Below, one piece after another: positions 36,005 to 44,088 of a stretch of 64,000 bases of DNA; positions within the stretch are counted from its first letter, which is position 1; each line of letters opens with the position of its first letter. Under the pieces are notes generated by a model, which did no database searches, was not told the origin of the DNA, and was given only the letters and a program-made list of their open reading frames with translations. This DNA comes from Xanthomonas campestris pv. badrii (lineage in GTDB: Bacteria > Pseudomonadota > Gammaproteobacteria > Xanthomonadales > Xanthomonadaceae): the NCBI RefSeq assembly GCF_012848175.1, contig NZ_CP051651.1, positions 1,364,001-1,428,000 on the forward strand. Reading direction: 5' to 3'. Both the position numbers and the translations under genes were made by a program.

Positions 36005-37720
36005 TCAAGATCCCTGCGTCGGCTCTGCACGTGGCGCCGCGGGCGCGCTGACCACCTGGTTGCGCCCGCCCTGTTTGGCCCGATACAGGGCCTCGTCTGC
36101 GCACCGCAGCAGTTGCGCCGCGCTACCGGCATGCTCGGGGAAACTCGCCGCGCCGAACGATGCGGTGACCTTCGGCAGCGACACGCCATCGGCCATCACC
36201 TGCAAGGCCGCGATGCCGGCACGCAATTTCTCGGCAATCCTGCCGGCGGTCGCCAGATCCACCTCCGGCAGAATGATCGTCAATTCTTCGCCGCCATAGC
36301 GGCAGCAGATATCTTCACCACGGGTCTGGGCCAGCAGCAGCTCGCCGATCGCCGCCAGCACGCGGTCGCCGCCGCCATGCCCATGCAGGTCGTTGAAGCG
36401 TTTGAAGTGGTCCACGTCCAGCATCAGCACCGATAGCGGCTGTACCCGGCGCGTGCAGCGCGCCAGTTCGTGATTGAGCGCATCTTCCAGGTAGCGGCGG
36501 TTGTACAGGCCGGTCAATGGGTCGCGGATCGATTGCTGGCGCAGCGTTTCGCGCAGGCGCAGGCTATGCAGCACCAGCGACAGTTGCTCCGCCGCCGCCT
36601 CGGCCACCGTCAGCGAGGCCAGGCCGCCCGGCGCGTCGCTGCGCAGCGCCAGCATGCCCAGTTGGGTGCCCTGTGCAGACAACGGGATGCAGACCGTGCT
36701 GGCGTGCGCCGCAACGGTGGCGCCGGCATGCCGGCACAGCATGCCCTGGCTGGCGTCTTCCACCACATGCGTGCGATCGCGGCGCAATGCCCAGCAGGTA
36801 TCCGGTGCGATGCTGGCGTTGCCGTCGTCGGCCATCGCTCCCCAGGCCACGACCTGCTCGGCGCGGTCGCGTGATGCACGCAGCAGGTACACCGCGCCCG
36901 ACGCGCCGGGAATCAGCGGTGCAATCGTGCGGGCGGTGATCTCCAGGGCCTCTTCGGCGTCGCGGCAGTTCTGCAGCAGCCCCGAATAGCGCGCCAGCGC
37001 TTCCAGTCCGGCCGAGGTGCGTTCGAGCGTGGCAAACGAATCGACCAGCCGCTCGCTGGCAAGGCTGGCCGCGTCCTCGGCACGCACGCGGCGTTGCAGT
37101 TCGCGCGCCAACAGGCGGTAGGCCAGCAGCATCACCAACAGCCCGCTGACGATACCGATCACCGTCATGCGCAACACCCACTGGGCGCTGACCGTCGTGG
37201 CCTCGGTACGCTTCACCAATGCATGGCGTTCCAGCTCGCTCATGGTCTGCACCTGTCGCCGCAACGCCGACGAGGTCTGGAACACGCCGCGTGCGATCGA
37301 GCTGCGCGCGCCCTCCAGGCCATGCGCCCGGTAGCTGTGCAACAGATCGTTGATCTGCATCAGCCGCTGGTCCACCAGGCGGCCAAGTGCGAGCGTGTTG
37401 CGCCGTTGCACCGGGCTGTCCTGCACCAGTGCTTCCAGCCGCACGATACGTTCGGGCAGGCGCCCGATGGCATCGGCATACACGCCCAGAAACGCCTCGT
37501 TGTCGGTCAGCACATAGCCGCGCACCGATGACTCGGCCGACAGCAGGCCGGCCTGGATTTCGTCGATACCGGCAAGCACCTCCTGCGTATGCGTCACCCA
37601 GCCGGCATTGGCCAGCGAACGCTGGGTGGTGAAGTAGCCGCCCACGCCGATCAGCACGAAGATGGCTCCCCCCAGCAGTAAGGCCCCGGCGGCACGGCGT
37701 TTGGCTTTCCTGGTCAGCAT
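36005..37720 (-). CDS. CHASE3-GAF-GGDEF diguanylate cyclase
   Basis: 571 residues. Two membrane helices (AAGALLLGGAIFVLIGVGGYF and VLRMTVIGIVSGLLVMLLAYRLL) flank a CHASE3-like periplasmic sensor. A GAF-like domain (IAPLIPGASGAVYLL..) and a C-terminal GGDEF domain follow, with DPLTGLYNRRYLE, LDVDHFKRFNDLHGHGGGD and the active loop YGGEEL. An inhibitory RxxD site (RGED) lies exactly five residues before the loop, so the enzyme should be feedback-inhibited. The last loop residue is Leu rather than Phe, a tolerated variation in some active cyclases. ATG 37720 has GGGGA upstream. It probably raises c-di-GMP on an extracellular signal. Confidence 0.9.
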   Translation of the reverse strand: MLTRKAKRRAAGALLLGGAIFVLIGVGGYFTTQRSLANAGWVTHTQEVLAGIDEIQAGLLSAESSVRGYVLTDNEAFLGVYADAIGRLPERIVRLEALVQDSPVQRRNTLALGRLVDQRLMQINDLLHSYRAHGLEGARSSIARGVFQTSSALRRQVQTMSELERHALVKRTEATTVSAQWVLRMTVIGIVSGLLVMLLAYRLLARELQRRVRAEDAASLASERLVDSFATLERTSAGLEALARYSGLLQNCRDAEEALEITARTIAPLIPGASGAVYLLRASRDRAEQVVAWGAMADDGNASIAPDTCWALRRDRTHVVEDASQGMLCRHAGATVAAHASTVCIPLSAQGTQLGMLALRSDAPGGLASLTVAEAAAEQLSLVLHSLRLRETLRQQSIRDPLTGLYNRRYLEDALNHELARCTRRVQPLSVLMLDVDHFKRFNDLHGHGGGDRVLAAIGELLLAQTRGEDICCRYGGEELTIILPEVDLATAGRIAEKLRAGIAALQVMADGVSLPKVTASFGAASFPEHAGSAAQLLRCADEALYRAKQGGRNQVVSAPAAPRAEPTQGS

Positions 37721-37841
37721 CTTGTTCCCCCGACACCGATGGTCTGGTTGAGGCCGATGCAAGTGGCGTGCCTCGAGGACCATCACGCGGCCGGTCAGGT
37801 GGCAGACGGGGCCGCGCTCGCCGCCATGCCGGTGCGGCGGT

Positions 37842-38108
37842 ATGCTGGCCGCACTCCGTCGAGCCGCACACCCATTGGTCATTTTTCTTGGAAACTACCA
37901 GTTGACCTGCCACGCCGTGCAATGCAACGACGCGGCCATGTCCTGGAGCGCGGGCTGGCGTATCGACCAGATCGGCGTCAGCGGGGCCGGCGAGTTGGCT
38001 GGCGCCAGTTTGTCGCCAACCTTTCCCACCCATCGCAGCGCCATGGCCGCCGCTCGCGTTGCGGGCATGGTCACGCTGGAAGCGATGCACGCCGAAGCCC
38101 AGCGGTAA
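37842..38108 (+). CDS. Possible small hypothetical protein
   Basis: An 88-codon frame, divergent from the CHASE3-GGDEF gene. The C-terminal two thirds (YQLTCHAVQ, SWSAGWRID, SPTFPTHRSAMAAARVAG) looks like a genuine compact alpha/beta protein rather than out-of-frame text. No family recognised. The start may be later, since the first 15 residues are less convincing and there is no clear ribosome-binding site. Confidence 0.4.
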   Translation: MLAALRRAAHPLVIFLGNYQLTCHAVQCNDAAMSWSAGWRIDQIGVSGAGELAGASLSPTFPTHRSAMAAARVAGMVTLEAMHAEAQR

Positions 38109-38594
38109 CTCGAATACGTCTGAGCGCACGTCGCTGGCTGTCTGCCGTGCGCCTTGCCTGTTCGACGGCACAGGCTCTGCCAAACACCTTGTTGCAGCCC
38201 CCGCCGACGGTGGCTCGGCGGCCTTCAAGACGTCAGGCCGGGCAGGGCATGCTGATGCCGTTCGATGACGAGCGCTCCTGCGGGACGGGCATGGTCATGT
38301 TGGCATGCAGTTTGCTCTGATCAACCAGGACGCTGGGGAACGTCTTCGGAGCAGTGGAATGGATGAGCCCAACACGAGTGCCCTGGTTTTGCTGCAACAG
38401 GAAGCCACCGAGCTGCTCACCCTGTTCGACCAACTCCGTGGCGACAAACCAGCGCCACTTTCGCATGTGGGCCAACACCAGGTGTTGGCGACCGCCACCG
38501 ACGATCCGACCACCTGCGTCAGTAGCTGACGCGCGGCGCGCTGTCGCCTGGCCCGCCCCGTCCAGGACGTTGCGCAGGTGTCGGCTCGGCCATG
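38109..38594. other. Intergenic stretch without a supported gene
   Basis: Between the small candidate gene and the ssrA terminator I see only short frames on both strands with no recognisable family and no good ribosome-binding sites. One 56-codon plus-strand frame from ATG 38359 is the best of them but has nothing to support it. Confidence 0.5.
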
Positions 38595-38636
38595 AAAAAG
38601 GCCGGGAATCCTCGGTGTCGAGAAATTCCCGGCCTT
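38595..38636 (-). terminator. ssrA terminator
   Basis: A perfect 12-bp stem (38598-38609 with 38625-38636), whose loop contains a smaller CTCG/CGAG pairing, followed on the minus strand by a run of five T. It lies 26 bp past the 3' end of tmRNA. Confidence 0.85.
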
Positions 38637-38661
38637 GGTCGGTCGTCTTAGGACCGTGGTG

Positions 38662-39058
38662 TGGTGGAGGTGGGCGGAATCGAACCGCCGTCCGGAAGCA
38701 CTCCATCCCCGGCACTACATGCTTATCCCTCCGTTAGATCTCATTCTCAGGCAGCACGGCGGGCAAAGCGCACCTGAGAACCAGCCTGCTTGATCTGACC
38801 GGCAGCTGACAGGCAGCCACTACCGGCGGTTCCGTGATAATGACCCTACACTTACGAGCACGGGCACAAGTAAGTTCGGGGGTTCGCCTTAGGCGGCTGT
38901 AGAACTACAACTAAAGCCAATTAAGCGGCGATAGCGAAGTCCGAACCGTAGTTGTCGTCGTTGGCAACTAAAAGTTTGCTGCTGGATTAACGAGGAAAGC
39001 TGCCCCCTCGGCATGCGCCAAGCGACTTCGCGACCCCCGTCGAAACCAGTGCACCCCC
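38662..39058 (-). ncRNA. ssrA: Transfer-messenger RNA (tmRNA, ssrA)
   Basis: The 3' end (minus strand) has a tRNA-like T arm GGTTCGATTCC and ends CACCTCCACCA. The 5' end GGGGGTG pairs with CACCTCC to give a seven-pair acceptor stem with one G-U. The resume reading frame encodes the tag ANDDNYGSDFAIAA (codons 38965 down to 38924, stop TAA 38923-38921), ending in the AIAA/LAA-type protease signal. It rescues stalled ribosomes together with SmpB, whose gene lies 2.7 kb away on the same strand. Ends are inferred from the stem and CCA. Confidence 0.96.
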
Positions 39059-39086
39059 GGGGAAAGCATCAAACGCTGACTCGGCT

Positions 39087-39115
39087 AGTGTAGGGATCGG
39101 CGCGCCCTGTCACAA
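39087..39115 (-). promoter_or_regulatory. Probable sigma-70 promoter of ssrA
   Basis: On the minus strand TTGTGA (39115-39110), a 17-bp spacer, then TACACT (39092-39087). It lies about 28 bp before the mature 5' end, which fits a precursor trimmed by RNase P. Confidence 0.6.
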
Positions 39116-39191
39116 GTGGTGCGACCTTCAGCGCTTACAGTGGCTTCAGTCCGTTCCAAACGGAAAAGTCTGTAAGCGAAGGAGCGAAGCA

Positions 39192-41627
39192 ATGGCGACA
39201 GGCAAGCCCCCACGTTCACGGCCGGCGCGCGCGACAGCGGGCAAGACCAGCAAGCCCGTCTCCCGGCAGCGTGCCAAGGCACCGCAGGCGGATGCGGTGG
39301 AGGCCACCACCACCCGCGTGCAAGGCAAGGCACGCACGGTGATCTACATCCACGGCATCGGCAACAAGCCGCCGGCCGAGGTGCTGCGTTGCCAGTGGGA
39401 CAAGGCCTTGTTCGGGCGGCCAATGGGCGAGCGCACGCGGATGGCCTACTGGGTCGATCGCGAACGCTATCCGGTGCCCGAGCCCGGAAGCTGCGATAGC
39501 CGCGATGTCGGGCCGGCGTTGAACCAGGGCGTGCAACGGGCGTTGAGCACGCTGGGTCTGGTGCCAGGCGCGCAAGACCTGCATCTGCTGGCCGACGCGT
39601 TGGCCAAGAACGCACAGGAACGCGCGGATCTGCACCGCCTGCTGGACGAACTGGAGGGCGCCAGCGCGCCGGGCAGCGTGCAGGCCAAGGGGCCGATCGA
39701 TGCCATCAACCGGGTGCTGCTGCGGCTGATCTCCGCTGCGCTGCTGCAGGATGTGCATGACCTGTTCTTCGTGCCCGAACGTGCGGCGCTGATGCGCGAG
39801 AGCCTGGCGCAGCGGTTGCGTGCCGGTGGTGGGCCGTTCGTGGTGGTCGCGCACAGCCAGGGGTCGATGATCGCCTACGACGTGCTGCGGCAACTGCAGG
39901 CAGCGGAATGCGAGGTGGCGCTGTTCTTGAGCGTGGGGTCGCCACTGGGCTTGCCGCAGGTGCGCAGCATGTTCAAGCGCTGGACCGGCGCCCGCAAGTT
40001 GCCGTTTCCCGACTGCGTGCAGCGCTGGGTCAATGTGGCCGACATCCGCGACCCGATCGCGTTGGACCCCGATCTCAGTGACGACATCGGCAATGCCAAG
40101 GGGCGCTTCGAAAATCTGGCCGCTGCGCGCCTGAATCCGGATTGGCAGGACAACCCGCATTCGGGTTCGGGGTATCTGTCGATTCCGCAGGTGCGCGCGG
40201 CGGTGCGTCAGGCGGTTGGCGTCGGTTTCGATCAGCCGGTGTCCAACGCGGTGCTGATCAAGGATCTCAGCGAGCAGCTCGAAGCACATGGTGCGGAGTA
40301 TCGGCATGAGGTGTTGATCGAGCTGGATCGGCGAGTGCTGGGCATCGACCCGGACGGCGTGCGCGCCCAGTTGCTGAGCCAGTTGCGGCAGGTCGCCGCG
40401 CACAGTACCGGGTTGAAGGGCGAGGCGCTGGACGAGGCGATCGAGCTGGAGGATGGCTTGCAGCGTTTCGTCTCCGCACGGCTGACGCGCTACGAGATCG
40501 AGTCGCTGCAGAGCCGTTACCGGGCACTAGGCTTTCGCCGGGTCTGGCGCGATGCCGGCAAGCGTGCGCTGATCCATGTCTCCGGCAATGTGCTGCACGC
40601 CGATGCGGCGCGCACCGCGTACCGCGCACGCGGCCAACAAATCGGCTGGGCAGTGCTGGACACCGGCATCGCGGCCAGCCATCCGCATTTCTACGTCAAG
40701 GGCCAGCGCGACAACGTGGTGGCGCAGTGGGATTGCACGCGGCGCGGCGCGCCCCGACAGCTCACGCGTGCCGATGGACAGGCGTTTGCCAGGCTCGATC
40801 GGCATGGGCACGGGACCCACATCGCCGGCATCATCGCCGGCCACTGCCATGCCTCGATTCCCGACGCGCAAGGCAATCCCGGCAGCCCGTTGGAATTTGT
40901 CGGCATGGCGCCGGACACCCGTCTGTATGGTTTCAAGGTGCTCGACGATGCCGGAAACGGCCGCGATTCGTGGATGATCAAGGCAGTGCAGCAGGTGGCC
41001 GCGATCAACGAACGCGCCGGCGAACTGGTGATTCACGGAGTCAATCTGAGCCTGGGCGGTTGCTTCGACCCGGAAAGCTACGGCTGCGGCTTCACGCCGC
41101 TGTGCAACGAATTACGCCGGCTCTGGCGGCAGGGCGTGCTGGTGGTGGTGGCAGCCGGCAACGAGGGGCTGACCTGGCTGTTGCAGAACGACGGCGGTGC
41201 GTATCCGGCCAATATGGATCTGTCGATCAGCGACCCGGGCAATCTCGAAGAGGCGATCGTGGTCGGCTCGGCGCACAAGAGCAGTCCGCACAATTACGGG
41301 GTGTCGTATTTCTCATCGCGCGGCCCCACCGCCGATGGTCGCAGCAAGCCCGACGTGGTGGCGCCGGGCGAAAAGATCGTCTCGGCCTACTACGACTTCG
41401 ACCCGAAGGATCCTGCCAGCCTGATGGTGGAAATGAGCGGCACCAGCATGGCCGCACCGCACGTCTCCGGCGTGCTGGCCGGCTTTCTGTCGGCACGCCG
41501 CGAGTTCATCGGCTTCCCGGACCGGGTCAAGCAACTGATGCTCGACACCTGCACCGATCTAGAGCGCGACCGCTATGTGCAGGGCAGGGGAGTGCCGAAT
41601 TTGATGAGAATGCTTGGAGCGACGTGA
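39192..41627 (+). CDS. Alpha/beta-hydrolase fused to S8 subtilisin-like protease
   Basis: 811 residues with two catalytic domains. Residues about 45-340 form an alpha/beta hydrolase: TVIYIHGIGNKPP (oxyanion strand), nucleophile Ser222 in VVAHSQGSMIAYD, Asp284 or 287 in VADIRDPIAL and His323 in NPHSGSGYLS. Residues about 480-800 form an S8 protease: Asp490 in LDTGIAASH, His540 in HGHGTHIAGI, oxyanion Asn in VVAAGNEG and Ser752 in SGTSMAAPHVSG. Both triads look intact. There is no signal peptide, only a basic Ser/Pro/Ala-rich N terminus, so a cytoplasmic location is likely. It is transcribed away from ssrA and towards smpB, with its own short leader. Substrate and role are unknown; the fusion is unusual. 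Confidence 0.9.
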   Translation: MATGKPPRSRPARATAGKTSKPVSRQRAKAPQADAVEATTTRVQGKARTVIYIHGIGNKPPAEVLRCQWDKALFGRPMGERTRMAYWVDRERYPVPEPGSCDSRDVGPALNQGVQRALSTLGLVPGAQDLHLLADALAKNAQERADLHRLLDELEGASAPGSVQAKGPIDAINRVLLRLISAALLQDVHDLFFVPERAALMRESLAQRLRAGGGPFVVVAHSQGSMIAYDVLRQLQAAECEVALFLSVGSPLGLPQVRSMFKRWTGARKLPFPDCVQRWVNVADIRDPIALDPDLSDDIGNAKGRFENLAAARLNPDWQDNPHSGSGYLSIPQVRAAVRQAVGVGFDQPVSNAVLIKDLSEQLEAHGAEYRHEVLIELDRRVLGIDPDGVRAQLLSQLRQVAAHSTGLKGEALDEAIELEDGLQRFVSARLTRYEIESLQSRYRALGFRRVWRDAGKRALIHVSGNVLHADAARTAYRARGQQIGWAVLDTGIAASHPHFYVKGQRDNVVAQWDCTRRGAPRQLTRADGQAFARLDRHGHGTHIAGIIAGHCHASIPDAQGNPGSPLEFVGMAPDTRLYGFKVLDDAGNGRDSWMIKAVQQVAAINERAGELVIHGVNLSLGGCFDPESYGCGFTPLCNELRRLWRQGVLVVVAAGNEGLTWLLQNDGGAYPANMDLSISDPGNLEEAIVVGSAHKSSPHNYGVSYFSSRGPTADGRSKPDVVAPGEKIVSAYYDFDPKDPASLMVEMSGTSMAAPHVSGVLAGFLSARREFIGFPDRVKQLMLDTCTDLERDRYVQGRGVPNLMRMLGAT

Positions 41628-41765
41628 GGAATCGGGAATGGAGAATCGGGAATCGCAAGAGCTGGGTAGGCTCGCTGCGTCCACCTCGCGTTCGTTCAAG
41701 ATGCGGACATTGCTGGATCATCGAGAAGCGCAGCGCTTCTACGATTCCCGATTCCCGATTCACGC
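41628..41765. repeat. Short GGGAATC-type repeats flanking the smpB 3' end
   Basis: GGAATCGGGAATGGAGAATCGGGAATCG (41631-41658) and the inverse CGATTCCCGATTCCCGATTCACG (41743-41765) lie about 85 bp apart and can pair. Similar GGGATTCGGGATT units recur at 50540-50600, 50670-50697, 63457-63496 and 63644-63677. Confidence 0.6.
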
Positions 41766-42263
41766 ATCGCGATTATGCCGCCGCATCACGCGCTGCTTGT
41801 CGCGCTGCCAGTCGCGGTCCTTGGCGGCGTCGCGCTTGTCGTGGTTCTGCTTGCCCTTGGCCAGGGCGATTTCCAGCTTGACCTTGTTGCTGCTCCAGTA
41901 CAGCGCGGTGGGCACCAGGGTGTAGCCCTCGCGCTCGACCCGGGTGAGCACCTTGTCGATCTCGTTCCGGTGCAGCAGCAGCTTGCGGTCGCGGCGTTCC
42001 ACCGGCACGGTGTGGGTGGAGGCCTGGATCAGCGGGGTGATCTGCGCGCCGATCAGGTAGATCTCGCCGGAGCGGACATACGCGTAGCCGTCGACGATGT
42101 TGGCGCGGCCGGCGCGGATCGCCTTGACCTCCCAGCCCTGCAGCGCCAGCCCGGCCTCGTAGCGTTCTTCCAGGTGGTATTCGTGGCGCGCACGCTTGTT
42201 CAACGCGATGGTTTTCGTGGCCTTCGCGCCGTTTGCTTTATCCTTGGATGGTTTCTTGCTCAT
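41760..42263 (-). CDS. smpB: SsrA-binding protein SmpB
   Basis: 167 residues, standard size. The OB-fold core reads IALNKRARHEYHLEERYEAGLALQGWEVKAIRAGRANIVDGYAYV; the C-terminal tail KGKQNHDKRDAAKDRDWQRDKQRVMRRHNRDA is the basic helix that enters the mRNA channel. It binds tmRNA and directs it to stalled ribosomes. It is divergent from ratA with a 60-bp gap. ssrA lies on the same strand, separated by the hydrolase-protease gene. Confidence 0.97.
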   Translation of the reverse strand: MSKKPSKDKANGAKATKTIALNKRARHEYHLEERYEAGLALQGWEVKAIRAGRANIVDGYAYVRSGEIYLIGAQITPLIQASTHTVPVERRDRKLLLHRNEIDKVLTRVEREGYTLVPTALYWSSNKVKLEIALAKGKQNHDKRDAAKDRDWQRDKQRVMRRHNRDA

Positions 42264-42323
42264 GACGCCATTGTCGCCGATTCGGTGTCGTCAAACGATC
42301 TTCCGTCTTTCACAAGTTAGCGA

Positions 42324-42755
42324 ATGCCTACCATCCGTCGTAGCGCCCTGGTCGAACACAGTGCCTCCCGCATGTTCGATCTGGTCAATGATGTCGCCGC
42401 CTATCCGCGCCGCTTCGGCTGGTGCGATGCCGCCCACGTGCTCGAGCAGGATCAGGCGCATATCGTGGCGCGGCTGGATCTGGGGCTGGGGACGTTCCGC
42501 ACCTGGTTCACCACCGAGAACATCCTCGAACGCCCCGAGCGCATTGCGATGCACTTGCGCGACGGGCCATTCAAGCGCCTGGAAGGCCTGTGGGAATTCC
42601 AGGCGCTGGGCGAAAACGCCTGCAAGGTGAGCCTCACCCTGGAAGTAGAGACCAGCTCGCGCCTGCTGGGGCCGGCCCTGGCGCTGGGTTTCCAGGGCCT
42701 GGCCGACCGCATGGTCAACGACTTCGTGCGGGTCGCCGATCGCGGCGAGGTGTGA
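42324..42755 (+). CDS. ratA: RatA/COQ10-like START-domain protein
   Basis: 143 residues: MPTIRRSALVEHSASRMFDLVNDVAAYPRRFGWCDAAHVL, then LGTFRTWFTTENILERPERIAMHLRDGPFKRLEGLWEF. This is the polyketide-cyclase/START fold seen in COQ10 and in E. coli RatA (YfjG). Family members bind hydrophobic ligands such as ubiquinone; RatA has also been reported to block ribosome subunit association. It is followed after one base by the rnfH gene, the usual ratA-ratB pair beside smpB. A ubiquinone chaperone role is at least as likely as a toxin role. Confidence 0.9.
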   Translation: MPTIRRSALVEHSASRMFDLVNDVAAYPRRFGWCDAAHVLEQDQAHIVARLDLGLGTFRTWFTTENILERPERIAMHLRDGPFKRLEGLWEFQALGENACKVSLTLEVETSSRLLGPALALGFQGLADRMVNDFVRVADRGEV

Positions 42756-42756
42756 A

Positions 42757-43032
42757 GTGACGGTGCGGGTCGAGGTGGTGCTGGCCTGGCCGGACCGCTA
42801 CAGCGCGGTGCAGCTCGCGTTGCCGGAGGGTGCCACGGTGGCCGAGGCGGTCGCAGCTTCAGGCTTGGCGGAGCAGCATCCGCCTGCAGCACTCGCCATC
42901 CATGGCCTGGTCACCCAGCCGACCCAGCTGGTGCGCGACGGCGACCGGGTGGAATTGCTCAGGCCGCTGCTGCTGGACCCGAAGGAGGCGCGCCGCCGGC
43001 GGGCCGGGCCGGGCAAGCGGGCAGGTGTGTAG
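42757..43032 (+). CDS. rnfH: RnfH-family ubiquitin-fold protein (RatB)
   Basis: 91 residues with a GTG start one base after the ratA stop, so translation is probably coupled. VRVEVVLAWPDRYSAVQLALPEGATVAEAVAASG and GDRVELLRPLLLDPKEARRRRA are the RnfH signatures of a beta-grasp fold with a basic tail. Function unproven; it is called an antitoxin partner in the ratAB pair, but evidence for that is limited in the family. Confidence 0.9.
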   Translation: MTVRVEVVLAWPDRYSAVQLALPEGATVAEAVAASGLAEQHPPAALAIHGLVTQPTQLVRDGDRVELLRPLLLDPKEARRRRAGPGKRAGV

Positions 43033-43085
43033 CGTCCCGGGTGCAGGTCTGCGGCCAGGCGCCGAACGGCCCCTGACCTAGCTTA

Positions 43086-43481
43086 TCAACGACCGCGCTG
43101 CTTCTTCTTGTCGCGTGCAAGGTTGCGGCCGAACTGCTTGGGTGCCGACTTGGCCAGCTGCTCGTCCTGCGACGGGAAATAATCGCCTTCCCAGCGTGCC
43201 ACCTGGTCGTTCTCGAAGAACACGGTGAAATTCTTGATCTCGGTCCGCGCCAGACGGTCCACGCGTTGGGTGGAGGTATAGTCCCAGCGCTGTGCATGGA
43301 ACGGGTCGGGGATCGACGGGGTGCCCAGCAATGCACTGACCTGCTGCTTGCTCTGGCCTACCTGCAGTTGCTCCACGGCGTTCTGCTTGATCAGATTGCC
43401 CTGGTAGATCGGCTGCTTGTAGATGATGCCGCAGCCAGCGGTGGACAGAGCAACGGCGGCGGCCAGCAGGAGATTGCGCAT
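43086..43481 (-). CDS. bamE: Outer-membrane assembly lipoprotein BamE (OmlA/SmpA)
   Basis: 131 residues from ATG 43481. The lipoprotein signal MRNLLLAAAVALSTAGC ends at Cys17. The mature part IYKQPIYQGNLIKQ, VGQSKQQVSALLGTPSIPDPFHAQRWDYTS is the BamE fold. It belongs to the BAM complex that inserts beta-barrel proteins. A longer frame to 43526 would hide the signal peptide. It is divergent from fur with about 100 bp between start codons, an arrangement known for omlA and fur in Pseudomonas. Confidence 0.94.
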   Translation of the reverse strand: MRNLLLAAAVALSTAGCGIIYKQPIYQGNLIKQNAVEQLQVGQSKQQVSALLGTPSIPDPFHAQRWDYTSTQRVDRLARTEIKNFTVFFENDQVARWEGDYFPSQDEQLAKSAPKQFGRNLARDKKKQRGR

Positions 43482-43585
43482 CGGGGAGTAAGTGCTGAGG
43501 AAATCACGCCGATGATACACTCCCACCGGTCGCCGCGACCCGTTTGAAGGCAGCTGGCGCTAAATCGCCAATGAACGGAGAACGT

Positions 43586-43996
43586 ATGGAAACCCACGAC
43601 CTGCGCAAAGTCGGGCTAAAGGTGACCCATCCGCGGATGCGGATCCTGGAACTGCTGGAACAGAAGAGCAACCAGCATCACCTCAGCGCAGAAGACATCT
43701 ATCGCCAGCTGCTCGATCACGGCGACGAGATCGGGTTGGCCACGGTGTACCGCGTGCTGACCCAGTTCGAGGCTGCCGGCCTGGTGCTCAAGCACAATTT
43801 CGAAGGTGGCCAGGCCGTGTACGAGCTGGACCGCGGTGGTCACCACGACCATATGGTCGATGTGGACACCGGCCACGTCATCGAGTTCGAAAGCGAAGAG
43901 ATCGAAGCGCTGCAGCGCCAGATCGCCGCCAAGCACGGCTACGAGTTGGAAGAGCATTCGCTGGTGCTGTACGTGCGTAAGAAGCGTTCGCGCTGA
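43586..43996 (+). CDS. fur: Ferric uptake regulator Fur
   Basis: 136 residues from ATG 43586, with GGAG seven bases upstream. The winged helix reads DLRKVGLKVTHPRMRILELLEQ.. LSAEDIYRQLLDHGDEIGLATVYRVLTQFEAAGLV. The metal-binding segment RGGHHDHMVDVDTGHVIEFESEEIE carries His, Asp and Glu ligands. The usual CxxC structural-zinc pairs of some Fur proteins are absent from the C terminus. With Fe2+ it represses iron-uptake genes. A hairpin terminator follows at 44025-44042. Confidence 0.96.
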   Translation: METHDLRKVGLKVTHPRMRILELLEQKSNQHHLSAEDIYRQLLDHGDEIGLATVYRVLTQFEAAGLVLKHNFEGGQAVYELDRGGHHDHMVDVDTGHVIEFESEEIEALQRQIAAKHGYELEEHSLVLYVRKKRSR

Positions 43997-44024
43997 GTTT
44001 GGTGTCTGCAGAGATGGAATGACA

Positions 44025-44042
44025 GGGCGGCTTCGGCCGCCT
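44025..44042 (+). terminator. Probable fur terminator
   Basis: GGGCGGC, loop TTCG, GCCGCCT: a compact stem with a stable tetraloop 29 bp after the fur stop. The downstream T content (TTGTGCGTT) is only moderate. Confidence 0.5.
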
Positions 44043-44088
44043 TGTGCGTTCTGGGGCGCGTTGGTGGGGATGCATGCAGGCCCTGCCC

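Noticed and set aside
38662..39191. Genomic-island attachment site at ssrA
   Set aside because: tmRNA genes are common integration sites, but no integrase gene, no repeated 3' end of ssrA and no composition change were seen nearby.
42324..43032. ratA-rnfH as a toxin-antitoxin system
   Set aside because: The names suggest it, but the proteins are a COQ10-like START protein and a ubiquitin-fold protein in a conserved housekeeping position beside smpB; a toxin role is not supported by the sequence.
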